Shown here: in pieces, positions 1 to 9,942 of the stretch
How positions within the stretch are numbered: position 1 is the stretch's first letter
How the letters are laid out: every line of letters starts with the position of its first letter
Source: Rhynchopus euleeides
Lineage: Eukaryota > Euglenozoa > Diplonemea > Diplonemida > Diplonemidae
Length of the DNA: 64,000 nucleotides
Assembly: GCA_963210315.1 (NCBI GenBank)
Contig: OY723246.1
Coordinates: 248,001-312,000 of the forward strand
Direction of reading: 5' to 3'
Program-made: the position numbers and the translations under genes
The notes under the pieces: generated by a model
The model's input: only the letters and a program-made list of their open reading frames with translations
Databases searched by the model: none
Told to the model about the DNA's origin: nothing

Positions 1-2532
1 AGTACAGAAATGCGTTGACGCTTCTACACACAAAACCCTGAACTGATCACACCCTGAGCCTGATGAAGGGTGGGGTTAGTGTATAGAGCACGTTTGGTTG
101 CAGCTGTGGTGGGGCGCTTTCCGCTCACACGAGTGTGCTTAAAAATGAAAAAAATGGGGGTCGCGGGGAGAAACAACAGGAAAATGTACAGTAAAATAAA
201 ACAAGACAGCATCAAACGGGACAAGGAGATGAAGACAGGGGGGGGGGGGGGAGATGGGTTGTAATACCTGCAGGAGGTGATCAGTTTTTTCTAAATTCTT
301 GTTGGAGGTGTGCTGCCGCAGACTCAACAGAGAGCTGCCAAGCTGCCCACCGGCGTCGTTCTTCTTCTCGGGATCAGCGACCACCAGCCTACGTGCGAGA
401 CACAAACGTCGGCCAGACGGCTGAGGAACTCAATGGAATCGACGCAGATCACCCTCTGATTTATTTGACACATGGTGGGGAGAATGGTTTGAATGGAACT
501 GCAAGAGCCAGCGTTTGTCCTTTTTTGGCATCGACAACGGGGGGTATTTTCCTAAAGAATATGGGAAATGGGATCAATGGGCTGAGCGTGTGGGGGGCGG
601 GGGATTGGGGGTGCGGAAACAAGAGGGGCGATGCAGGAAGAATAAAAGGCACAGGTGCCGAACCCCCTTCTCGCTCGCTGGGGCGGGAGGAGGGGGGGGT
701 GTCGATGCGAATCTGTTGGGAATCTGTTAAGAAGAGGATAAAGAAGAAAAGCGCAGATTTGGGTCATCTTGGCTCTCTAAAAGTGCCCAAAAGCGAGCCT
801 GGCTATCAAGAGGGCACTGTGTGTCCAGCTGTTGGACTGGGAGGCCCGTCTGAGTTCATACGCAGAGTGGCGTGATTCCCTCCGGGGCTGAGTGGGGTAT
901 TGAAATAGAAGTAGAAGGAAGCTGCAGTGGGGGGGGGGGGGGTGAGGGTGGGGAGGGGCGGTATGATCGACTCGTAAGGTGGATGGCCAAACAGGCCTCC
1001 CGACACCCTCCAGCCCTGCGAGAGCCTGGAGGGAATGCCGGGTTGCTTGGCCTGCCCTGACTAACCTCGGTATTATTCCAGAAGTATCCCATGAGTGTGG
1101 TGGCCCCCACCCCGCACATCTCGCGCAGCTGTGTCTTGTTAGTCGAGACGTCTCGCTGCTGCTGAGAGACCATCCTTGCGACACCGAAGTGCGGGGTTGT
1201 TTGAATCGGAGCTCTTGAGGGACACCACACACACACACACGCAGAAGTTTGCCTTTTTTTGTTCAGTGTAAGGTGCACCATCCGAGAGTGAATGTCTCGG
1301 TGCCACCCCCGCTGCCTGCATCCGACACACACAAGCTGAAGAGAAGCAATGTCTGAGGATGGGAGGCGGGTGGGACGGGGAAGGCCGCCATCTTGTTTTG
1401 GCTGGAGGAAAACCAGCAACCTGCCAGCTGAAGTTCTGCTCCCTGTAGCCGCCTATGCCGATGTGCCTCGTGGTATGGTATTGTGATTTGCGGAGGGTCA
1501 CATTGAGCGAAATCGAATGCTGCCTCCACAAAGCATCTCACACACGTGGCGAAATTCCAGTTTTTCTTCTCGTGTGCCAGTGGCGCCAAGGAAATATAAG
1601 TTACCTATACAGAGATGTGCAGGTTAACTGCGAAAGGGTTCAAAGAGGATACCGTCGAACACACCGAGTAGCTGCACCGCGTGCCACTTCAGCTCTAACC
1701 GCTCAAACCGCTCAAACCATGCGCGCCTGTGATTCACACCGCGCCCAATCTGGCGGGAGAAAGGACATACAATGGCGCATCCACTCTGTGTCACAGGGTG
1801 GGCAGTAAAGTAAAGAGTAAAGTAGAATAAAGTAAGTGGGAACCAGGGAAGGAAGGATTCCAAGCGACAAAGAAGGAGACCCCCGCCGGGACGGCGGGGG
1901 GGCAGGGTAGGGTTTGCAGGCAAGGAGGCTCTGGGGGGGAAGGAAGAGTGCCACGTGCAGTGGGGGGTTTACGGTCAGCAAACAACGCTGCGTACATTTG
2001 TATGTTTTGATTTCCACACGTGGGGTGGGGAAAGGGGTCTGGGCCCACTTGAAATGAATGTGGCGTCGTGTTTACCTAGCGGGTGCGGGATCGGTGATGG
2101 TGTGTCACCGGCCCCGCCCCATCATCTGATATTTTCCAGCGAAGCGATGTTTATGAAGAAGCGATATCCAGGGGAGTGGCAATGCCCAGCTAGGGGGATC
2201 TCCTCGATTTGAACGAATTGTCTTGGAGGTCCTTCCAGCGCCCCAGGTGAGAGGTGCTGTTGAGGTGCTGCTGTTTCGGGTTCTTCTGGCCGCACGGTGC
2301 CTGGTGGCATTTGCCTGATGTCGTATTTTCGCGTGATTTCCTTCGTTACCTCGCGACTTCGCGATTTCGCGACGCACCATCGCCTGTAACGTGTGGAAAA
2401 TATCATTCGGCAGCTCCCGACATCTAACGTGCTCGTTCCCCTTTGCCAGAACTTTGCCTTCCCCTGCAGTTTCTGGGGTTCTGTATTGTGCATATCTTCT
2501 TGCGTTTGGTTCTATTGTGTTGCCTCCAACCT
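1..2532. other. Intergenic, no supported gene
   Basis: No open frame here has convincing protein character on either strand; the frames are short and low-complexity. Visible items are a poly-G run at about 239-252, a CA-rich tract near 1219-1240, and a short motif (TTGACGCTTCYACACAC, near 15) that recurs near 8745 and 54514. The downstream end abuts the 3' end of the ankyrin gene. Confidence 0.5.
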
Positions 2533-3606
2533 CTACTGGTACTCCTCCAGAAGCGTTGCGTTCGAGTCGTGCTCCTGTGCGGTGGCGTAGTAGAAGGGGA
2601 GGTGGCCTGCGTTGTCAGTATCGGTGAGGCTTGCCCCTGCCTCGAGCAGCACCCGTGTGGTGTCGCACTTCTCCAGCCCTGCTGAGTGGTGCAGGGGCAT
2701 GCGCCCCTCGTTGTCCTTCACGTCGAGGGAGGCGCCGTACTGCAGCAGCAGGTCGGCAACCTCAGCAGCACCTGCAGCTGCTGCCTTGTGCAGAGGCGTG
2801 CTGCCGCTGCCGTCAACAGCATCGGCGAAGGCGCCGTGCTCCAGGAGGGCGAGCACCTTGCCCTTGTGCCCGCGCTGCGCCGCGTTGTGGAGCGCAGTGC
2901 GGCCCACCATGTCTGTGTCTTCGATGTCCGCACCGTGGCGCAGCAGCAGCACCGCCATGTCCGTGTCGACGTGCTCCCACCACATGGCGTAGTGCAGGGC
3001 TGTCTCGGAGGAGGTGCTCTTGGCATGCACGTCAGCACCGTTGCGCAGCAGGATCTCTGCCTTCTCGTTCTCGCCACGCAGGGCGGCGTTCTGCAGCGCG
3101 GTAAAGCCGTCGCCATCACGCGCATCGATGTGCGCCCCGTAGCGCAGCAGGACGGGCACCACGTCCTCGTCTGCGGCATGAAGTGCGGTCGCGCCCTCCC
3201 CGGTGGTGGCGTGGACGTCGGCACCGTGCATCAGCAGGGCCTGGATGGCATCGGTGTTGCCCTGCACCACAGCGGTGTAGAGGGGCGTCCACCCGCCCGA
3301 CGTGTCCTTGGCATTGATGGCGGCACCGCAGGCGAGCAGGATGCGGATGGTCAGCACGTCGGCCCGTGCCGCGCAGTGCAGGGGGGACCGCCCGGTGCTG
3401 TCGCGCACGTTGACATCAGCGCCGTGCTGCAGCAGAGTCAGCACCGTCGCTGCGAAGCCACGGCCGGCAGCCTTGTGGAGGGCGGTGGGCGGGTCGTTGG
3501 AGATTGTCACCGACATCACGTCGGCACCGCTGCACAGAGCCTGCAGAACCGCCGCCGTGTCGCCGACGTGTGCCGAGGCGTGCAGCTGCTGGTTGATGAC
3601 CTCCAT
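2533..3606 (-). CDS. Ankyrin-repeat protein, complete, intronless
   Basis: This is a 357-residue protein made almost entirely of about ten ankyrin repeats from residue 5 to 350. Repeat hallmarks are visible throughout: TALHKAA, SPLHCAA, TPLYTAV, TALHYAM, TPLHKAA and MPLHHSA, each followed by LL..GADV-type turns. The ATG at 3606 opens directly into the first helix (MEVINQQLHASAHVGD), and there is no signal peptide or membrane segment, so it is probably a cytosolic or nuclear protein-binding scaffold. No enzymatic domain is attached. It lies on the same strand as the large membrane-protein genes further right. Family assignment is firm; the partner is unknown. Confidence 0.9.
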   Translation of the reverse strand: MEVINQQLHASAHVGDTAAVLQALCSGADVMSVTISNDPPTALHKAAGRGFAATVLTLLQHGADVNVRDSTGRSPLHCAARADVLTIRILLACGAAINAKDTSGGWTPLYTAVVQGNTDAIQALLMHGADVHATTGEGATALHAADEDVVPVLLRYGAHIDARDGDGFTALQNAALRGENEKAEILLRNGADVHAKSTSSETALHYAMWWEHVDTDMAVLLLRHGADIEDTDMVGRTALHNAAQRGHKGKVLALLEHGAFADAVDGSGSTPLHKAAAAGAAEVADLLLQYGASLDVKDNEGRMPLHHSAGLEKCDTTRVLLEAGASLTDTDNAGHLPFYYATAQEHDSNATLLEEYQ

Positions 3607-5460
3607 TGTGTTGACGGGTGGGTGCGGGTGCGGGCTGGCTGCCTCCGGAGTCAGGTGCAGGAGACTGGGGACAAGGCGCAGGAAGGTTGGAGCGCTGCTG
3701 GCCTTGATTTATAGTGTATACGAGGCGAGGGTTCTGCCCAAGAGTGTCGGGAAAAACTTTATCAGCCTGCGGGGGTGCGGGTGTGTGGCAGCACGCAGGT
3801 CACACACGACAACAGAGCCAGGAACACATGTGCCAGGCACAGGGTGCAGTATTCTGCCCCACACAACCAGACTGTGGGTGGGTCGGGTGGGGGCGGGCAA
3901 CGGCACTGCATGTAACTGATTCGTTCTACAGCGCCGGGCGAGGCGTCTGCGTGTAGAATTACACATCACGCTGTCTCCAAGGCAGGGCATGAGCTGGACT
4001 GCGCGGCCGTATAATACAGTATTCAAAGGCACTTGACGAGCAAAGGATATCTCTGGAGAGGGCAAGAGTCATTATCAAGCCCGCCTCCTTGAGAACACAA
4101 CACCCACCTACATACACATGCAGGTGGAAGCAGCAGGGGGCGGTATGCAGTAGTAAGGTCACACAGACACACACAGCTAAGGATACACCACACCGCAGCC
4201 GTGCGGTGCCCTGCCAAGGGGAGGCAGGGCACACAGGGCTGCGAGCATCGCACAGAAAATGAAGCAGATCAAGAAAAAAACCGCAGAAAAAAACACGGCA
4301 AAACAAGACGAACGGAACCGAACAGGCAGCCCCCCGCCCGCAAAGCAGGCGGGGCGCACACCGGTTGAGATGGGTCAGGCCCTTTGACCCAATGAACGCC
4401 ATACGGACGGGCCCTCCACCCCCAAGCCGGCAGACATGCCAGGCACAGGAGAGGCGGGCAGCGACAGTTGGCACGGGCTGACACTTCTGAGCGCAGGATT
4501 TTCCAGTTTCTTTAAACTTCGTACCCGTCCCCCCCCACCCCCTCGCTGCGCACTCCGCCGCCGTAGTGTTGGCCCATTCGTGTGCTTCTTTTCTAGGCGG
4601 AGGGCATATCCGGTATTGTTTTAGCGAGGCCATTTGTCACCAAATGAGGCATGGCTCGACAAACGGCGTGTGGAGGCAAAACGGCGTACACACGTTGGCA
4701 CAGCCGGCAGGCGCGCCCACTGCGGCGGCGAGGTGATGCAACCTCACACACTGCAGAGTGCGCGGTCCTGCGGTGACTCTGGGTAGAACCCAGTCGATCG
4801 CACGGAGAGCTGAAGGAAAGGAACGGATTTGGCACTGAGCACAAACATGGCGTGTAGGGTGTGTGTGGCAGCACGGCTGCAAAATGCGGAAGGTCGGCAG
4901 GAGCTTGCCGCAGGAAGCGGCGCCGGCGGGGATAGCTTTAACTGTTTTTATTTCGGCCCCCGGGTTGCATTTGTCTGCGATGCAAACCACACAAAATAAA
5001 TAGCGGAACAGCCCTGCAGAGGAGATGCAGCACTGTTTCAACGGTGAGTGAGCAGGGTCAATGGATAGGGACACGGCACGGTTTCAAAGACCCACCACGC
5101 ACGTGAAGTCGTAACAAGGAAATCCTAGCCGGAACTCCTTTCACAAAGATCAGGGGGATTTGAGGCCCCCCGCCCCGAGGTTCCCTGCCCACCTGGTCGC
5201 ACTCAAGTGCCTCACACCGGATCTCTCCCCACCCGGTGATCCACCTGACGGATACGCGCTAAGAATAAGAGAAGCGAGAGAAATCACCCTGCCCGGAATA
5301 CTGCAAAAAAGGGCAGATCCGGGCTACTGTTCGTTCAGCGAATTGAAGGATTGAAGGAACATTTCTCTGAGGGGGGAGGGATGAGGGCGGCAAACCCGTT
5401 TCTTTCCAGCGACACACACGGCTTGCCCCCCCCCCCCCCTCCCCGAGGGCAGGCTGTGTG
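3607..5460. other. Intergenic between ankyrin gene and membrane-protein gene
   Basis: No convincing gene. An open frame at 3959-4633 (minus, 224 codons) has an ATG but low-complexity, Cys-rich composition and is not supported. The only notable item is a 17-nt match at 5103-5119 to the conserved 3' region of small-subunit rRNA. A poly-C tract lies at about 5427-5440, just beyond the stop codon of the next gene. Confidence 0.45.
5103..5119 (+). other. 17-nt match to the conserved 3' end of SSU rRNA
   Basis: GTGAAGTCGTAACAAGG matches the near-universal motif just before the 3' end of small-subunit rRNA. The following bases (AAATCCTAGCCGGAACTCC) are only loosely rRNA-like, and the upstream sequence is not recognisable rRNA. 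It may be a tiny organellar or bacterial rRNA fragment, or chance. Confidence 0.3.
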
Positions 5461-8400
5461 TCACAGCACCACAGACTTGATCACGATGCACCCCGATTCC
5501 GGGGTGTCTGTGCCGGAGGTGCCGCTGTCTGTCTCCCTGTCGTACCCCTCGGATGAGGTATGCGTCAGCTCCGTCCCGTCTTCGGAGTCCAGCAGCACAG
5601 CACCGGGGCTCCCCCCTGAGGGAAGCGTGATGGCGCGGGCAGCCCCGCCCCGCGTGGCTTGGTTGGGAGGGAAGCCTGTGCTGGAGGCAGACGCAGCGCA
5701 GGCCTGCAGGGCCCCGAAGGACAGCAGCGCTGTCTCACACTGCCCGGCACTCGAGGAGGACAGCGACACAAAGGTAGGCCGGCTCATGCGGAAGCGGGGC
5801 CGCCCCTCCGGGCACAGCAGGGGCATGGTACCAGGGGGGGTGCACACCAGGCCTGTGCGGCGGCACGCCGCCAGCGGGGAGGGGCAGGAACAGGAGGGCG
5901 AGTGGCAGGAGCATGTGAGGAAGCTGAGCTCCACGTCCTCAGCGGTGTCGTCGCCCGGAGGGGGCGCCTCGCCGAAGGCCTCGCCCTGCAGGCGCGCCTG
6001 CCGCCCATCCACCAGGAGGTAGACCTCGGCGGCAAGGCAGACCGCCACCTTCAGCACCAGCACACCCACCGCGCATGCCAGGCACACCGCGGCAGCACGG
6101 AGGCACCAGTGGTTGGGGTCGGAGGCGTAGTAGGCGGAGGCCATCAGCCCCATGGCGGCGGCCTGCAGGGCGTAGAAAAGGCACAGCAGCCAGTTGTCTA
6201 CCGCGCGCTCGCGGGGTCGGGTGCCCGCCTCCGCGCATAGAAGGGCGAGGAAGACGACACCGGCGAATAGCTTCTGGTGTCCGCATGCAGAGTAGTCCGA
6301 CGTGCCGCCCGCCTGGGTTGCCGCGAGCAGCAGGTTCGCCAGCACCTCCACCACCGAGTAGTAGGCACGGCTCTCGCGGTACCCCCGCACCACAGAGGAG
6401 TAGCGGTAGACCCAGTGGTGCGCAGGGCTGCGGCTGACCCACGCGCCCTCCCCGGTGAAGAAGATGGCGGCGCGTGACTTCACGCTGCTGTCCGCCCGGA
6501 GGTAGGCCTTGTTGGGGACGCTGCGGAGGACTGTCCGCAGGACGTAGATCGGGACGGCCAGGCATAGGGGTGCTGCGACCAGGCCCAGGGGGAACGTGGT
6601 GCTGGGGCCGCGGAATAGGAGGGCGAGCGCGCCGAGGCCTATGCCCTGCAGCAGGAACTGCAGGACGAACAGCGGGGAGGAGGGGAAGCGGCACAGCCCG
6701 TAGGGGTCGGTGCTTTCCAGGATGCCGGCAAACACCAGGAGGCGCACGGCGCCTCCCATCACGGCCCAGAATCCCAGGGTCACGGCTGTGTTGCCGACCA
6801 CCATGCCTGTGGCGTGTGACCCCAGCAGCGACCACTGTGTGGGGTGCAGAGCTCTGGAGAAGTTCTTCTGTCCTAGAGGGAGGTTGAGGTGGCACAGCTC
6901 CGCGACAAGGACCAGGCTGACGGCCGAGGTGGCATCGCTGGTCCCGGGTGTCAGGATCGAGACTGCGGAGAGCGGCGCCGACACCTCCGCCACAGACTCC
7001 ACCATGCTTGCGGCCTCCGGGCTGTGTGTCTGCTGTGTGGTGTCCAGCCGCCCCTCCGGTGCCCCCTGCCCCGGTGTCGCGGTGGCGGGGCCCTGCGGCG
7101 CCAGGGACGCAGGCCGCATGGAGGGCTGGGGTGGTGACACAGATGCCTCCGGAGCACCCGCACCTGCCCTCGGTGCGCTTGTCCCCTGCACTTCCGGCTG
7201 AGCTGTGCCAGGGGCCCCTGTTGTTGCAAGCGTCGCCACTGTGGGCGCGCCTGATCCGGGTGCAGGTGTGGGCGCAAGCGCAGGCGCAGCTGCAGGCACC
7301 GCCGTGCTCCCAGACGTGGGCGCCGATGTCGCCGGCACCGCCGTGGGGGGCACAGTCGGTGGCACGCCTGTCCCCGGTGCAGGCGTGGGCTCAGGCGTCG
7401 GCGGCGCAGCCGTATCCGGCACGTCGGTCCGCGGCGAGACGCCCAGCACAGAGAGCGTCGTCCCGCTCACCACCGCAAGCAGGTCCTCCCCGACAGCAAG
7501 CACCCCCCCGCCCGCCACGGCAGTACCCCACGCATTGCCGGCCGACACCCCCGCCACGCGCTGCAGGCTACCGCCACCCGGGGCAACGCTGTACGCCTCC
7601 ACCACACCTGTCCCGCTGTCATACAGGGCCACATACCGCTCTCCTCCGCTGCTGAAGGCTGTCAGATGGCCTGCAAACGATGTCTGCACCTGCGCGATGG
7701 GCTGTCCAGTGGCTACTTCGTACGTCGACAGCATGTGTCCCGCACCCGCAGTGTCATACGTCAGCACTGCGCTGCCCTGGCCGGAGTGGAACCCTCCGTC
7801 AGGCAGGGGCACGGTCCCAAGCGCAGTTGTCGGGTCGGGTTGGATAAACGCCGTCGTGGTTTTATAGTCATACGCAGTCACACCGCCATCGTGCGAAGCG
7901 TACAGCGTCGATGTTTCCGCGTCGAACGACAGATCCCTGCATGCCAGCTTCCCCCCCAGGTCGGCCGGATCGGTAGTGCAGCGGAAGCCTTGGTGCCCCA
8001 GGGTGAGTGAGGTGACCGACCCGTCACAGCAGGTGAAGGCAAATGTCCCATTGCGAACGAGACCTGCACCGGGGCTGTTGGGGCGCTGCGTACCCTGCAC
8101 AAACCCTGTGCAGGGTGTAGCGGAGTGATACAGGCACACCGGGCTTCCCGCCAACCCGGCGTTGTGCCACCAGGTTGGTGTCATGTTCCGCTCTGCCCTG
8201 TGCTGCTCGACAGAAGCGTATTTCATCGTCTCATTCCAAGCGTAGAGGATCAGCATTTCGGGGTCGGTGCGCAGCACACTCACCCACAGCTTGTCGTAGC
8301 CCGCCACCTCGTGTGACCCCCTCACCTCGAGGGTGCCCCCCCCTGTGACGCGCGCCATCACCACCTTCGCACCCCCGCACAGAAAGACGTAGTCGTCCGA

Positions 8401-8544
8401 CACCACAACCTGGTGGATGTCGGGGAGCAGCGCTGCCATGTCCTCCGACAGCAGAGGGGTGGGGGGCGGGAGGTTGCCCGATACCACACAGCATGCCACT
8501 GCGAGGCACAGGGCACGCGCATACACCGCCGCACAGCGAAGCAT
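5461..8544 (-). CDS. Large surface protein: beta-propeller-like ectodomain, Pro/Thr stalk, seven membrane segments
   Basis: The product has 1,027 residues from the ATG at 8544. The frame stays open upstream, but this start gives a clean signal peptide (MLRCAAVYARALCLAVACCV). Residues about 25-370 look like a beta-propeller, with repeated short strands such as YVFLCGG, TLYASHDGGV and YVALYDSGTG, and many N-glycosylation sites. Residues about 372-530 are a Pro/Thr/Ala-rich stalk (PTPEPTPAPGTG). Residues about 578-845 hold seven hydrophobic segments, and the last 180 residues are a polar tail. The seven-segment module is clearly homologous to that of the WSC protein at 44862-47579. Compare DNWLLCLFYALQAAAMGLMA with [21 protein letters not shown] infer a plasma-membrane sensor; I do not recognise the membrane module as a named family. 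Confidence 0.85.
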   Translation of the reverse strand: MLRCAAVYARALCLAVACCVVSGNLPPPTPLLSEDMAALLPDIHQVVVSDDYVFLCGGAKVVMARVTGGGTLEVRGSHEVAGYDKLWVSVLRTDPEMLILYAWNETMKYASVEQHRAERNMTPTWWHNAGLAGSPVCLYHSATPCTGFVQGTQRPNSPGAGLVRNGTFAFTCCDGSVTSLTLGHQGFRCTTDPADLGGKLACRDLSFDAETSTLYASHDGGVTAYDYKTTTAFIQPDPTTALGTVPLPDGGFHSGQGSAVLTYDTAGAGHMLSTYEVATGQPIAQVQTSFAGHLTAFSSGGERYVALYDSGTGVVEAYSVAPGGGSLQRVAGVSAGNAWGTAVAGGGVLAVGEDLLAVVSGTTLSVLGVSPRTDVPDTAAPPTPEPTPAPGTGVPPTVPPTAVPATSAPTSGSTAVPAAAPALAPTPAPGSGAPTVATLATTGAPGTAQPEVQGTSAPRAGAGAPEASVSPPQPSMRPASLAPQGPATATPGQGAPEGRLDTTQQTHSPEAASMVESVAEVSAPLSAVSILTPGTSDATSAVSLVLVAELCHLNLPLGQKNFSRALHPTQWSLLGSHATGMVVGNTAVTLGFWAVMGGAVRLLVFAGILESTDPYGLCRFPSSPLFVLQFLLQGIGLGALALLFRGPSTTFPLGLVAAPLCLAVPIYVLRTVLRSVPNKAYLRADSSVKSRAAIFFTGEGAWVSRSPAHHWVYRYSSVVRGYRESRAYYSVVEVLANLLLAATQAGGTSDYSACGHQKLFAGVVFLALLCAEAGTRPRERAVDNWLLCLFYALQAAAMGLMASAYYASDPNHWCLRAAAVCLACAVGVLVLKVAVCLAAEVYLLVDGRQARLQGEAFGEAPPPGDDTAEDVELSFLTCSCHSPSCSCPSPLAACRRTGLVCTPPGTMPLLCPEGRPRFRMSRPTFVSLSSSSAGQCETALLSFGALQACAASASSTGFPPNQATRGGAARAITLPSGGSPGAVLLDSEDGTELTHTSSEGYDRETDSGTSGTDTPESGCIVIKSVVL

Positions 8545-9014
8545 TGGGAGAGGGTCGCGTGCCGGGACAGCACATGCCTGCGTGGGGTGTGGTGTGGTGT
8601 GGTGTGGGTCGGTCAACGTGAAGAACCGCAAATACAAAGGGTCCCTCGAAACCTTCCGAAAGCGTGAGCCGTGTTTGTTTGGCCACAGCACCCGGGTGAA
8701 AGAACCGCTGTCAATATATCTCTGAGTTTGGGGCGATGCTGTTTGACGCTTCCACACACCCCTCGCCTGTGCGAAGGTGAATGAGTGAGTGATGAGTCCT
8801 GACAAGTGTCTGTCTAAGAATAAAAGCGGTCTGGAGGAGGTGCCAGGGGATAGGTGGGTGTGGGTGTGGCGTTTGTCTCCACTGCACTGCCAAAAAATAG
8901 CCCAGAACTCATCTAAAAATAGATTGCAGGAAGCACACACGGACAGACACACCGCACAATGCTGATATGCAGGTAGACAGTGCGAGGGGCAGTACTATTT
9001 TTTTGCATGTTACC
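8545..9014. other. 5' flank of membrane-protein gene
   Basis: No gene seen. A T-tract at about 8997-9004 followed by GC resembles the T-tract at about 11871-11879. It may be the 3' tail of a LINE fragment that continues beyond the hAT-type insertion. Confidence 0.35.
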
Positions 9015-9022
9015 CACTGGGC

Positions 9023-9702
9023 CAGGGGTGGAGCTTGAAATTTGGGGTTGCGGGCTGGATCGGGTCAGATCGGGTCAGCCAATTTTTCTCACTGAATGGG
9101 TTCCCCCCCGGTTCGTCTCAGAGATCAGTGCTCGGGCCCAGCCTCCCGCGAGGGTACCGGAACTGAGATGCAGCCCCGGACGCGCAAGGACTTGGTTACA
9201 AGACAAACACATGCCATAGGGGGGTCTGGGGGGCGGAGCCCCCAGCCGCCGGAGGCCACGGTAGTGAACATCTGTGACTTGCGGGCGTACGGATTCTGTG
9301 TGAGTTGGCTGCGTCCTCCTGAGGATACTGAGGGCGGTCTGTACTCCATTCCCTGATGTAAAGGGCTTGGGTACAAGACAGGCACATGCCACAGGGGGGT
9401 CTGGGGGGCAGAGCCCCCCAGCCGCCGGAGGCCACGGTAGTAAACGTCTGTTGCACGGTACGGGTTGGGCAGCTTCAATTGTCCTCTATTGTGACTGTTT
9501 GAGGCCTGTGCTCATGTTGCTGGGGTCACTTTGCTCACGAAACGCCTCCTGGTCACCTTGAGACCCCAAGGCGAGGAGCCAACTTTTCCGGTTTTCCGAA
9601 AATCTATATATTTTTTTCTTTTTACCCCTGACCTGATTTTTTGTGAGGGCCTGCAGAAAATCAGGTCAGCTGACCCGAAAAAACCCCCAAGCTCCACCCC
9701 TG
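9023..9702. mobile_element. hAT-type non-autonomous transposon (MITE), 680 bp
   Basis: The element has perfect 15-bp terminal inverted repeats, CAGGGGTGGAGCTTG at the left and its complement at the right, and is flanked by a perfect 8-bp direct repeat CACTGGGC at 9015-9022 and 9703-9710. An 8-bp target duplication plus CAGGGGTG ends is the signature of the hAT superfamily. It has no transposase frame. Inside are two partial copies of a unit containing AGCCGCCGGAGGCCACGGTA (about 9240 and 9420); a third copy lies in element K at about 42929. It appears to sit inside a LINE 3' fragment. Confidence 0.85.
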
Positions 9703-9905
9703 CACTGGGCCACGTCCCCGCTTGGCGGCAGCGGGTGAGGCGGTTGCCGGGCCGCAGTGGGAGGCATTTCGCCTTGTGACGCCTCTCGCTCCCTGGTTGC
9801 CTTGAGTGCCGTGTTGCTCTGGCCCCCGGGCGGGGAATCGCGTCAGGCCAAACAGCCACTGCGAGGACGTCTCCCCTTGAAAGGAAAAGAAGAAATGGGA
9901 GTTTT
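9703..9905 (-). mobile_element. LINE 3'-end fragment (copy 2)
   Basis: This stretch resembles the sequence downstream of the RNase H frame at 12285-13262. Bases about 9838-9895 (GCGTCAGGCCAAACAGCCAC and onward) match about 12018-12075 nearly exactly, and the preceding 120 bp are alignable. It is therefore probably a 3' fragment of the same non-LTR family, interrupted at 9014 by the hAT-type MITE. No coding frame remains. Confidence 0.55.
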
Positions 9906-9942
9906 ACACGGTGGGATCATGAAAAAATAGTACCTACCCCCC

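Noticed and set aside
3959-4633. 224-codon minus-strand frame with an ATG
   Set aside because: Composition is Cys-rich and erratic with competing frames and no domain, consistent with GC-rich intergenic DNA.
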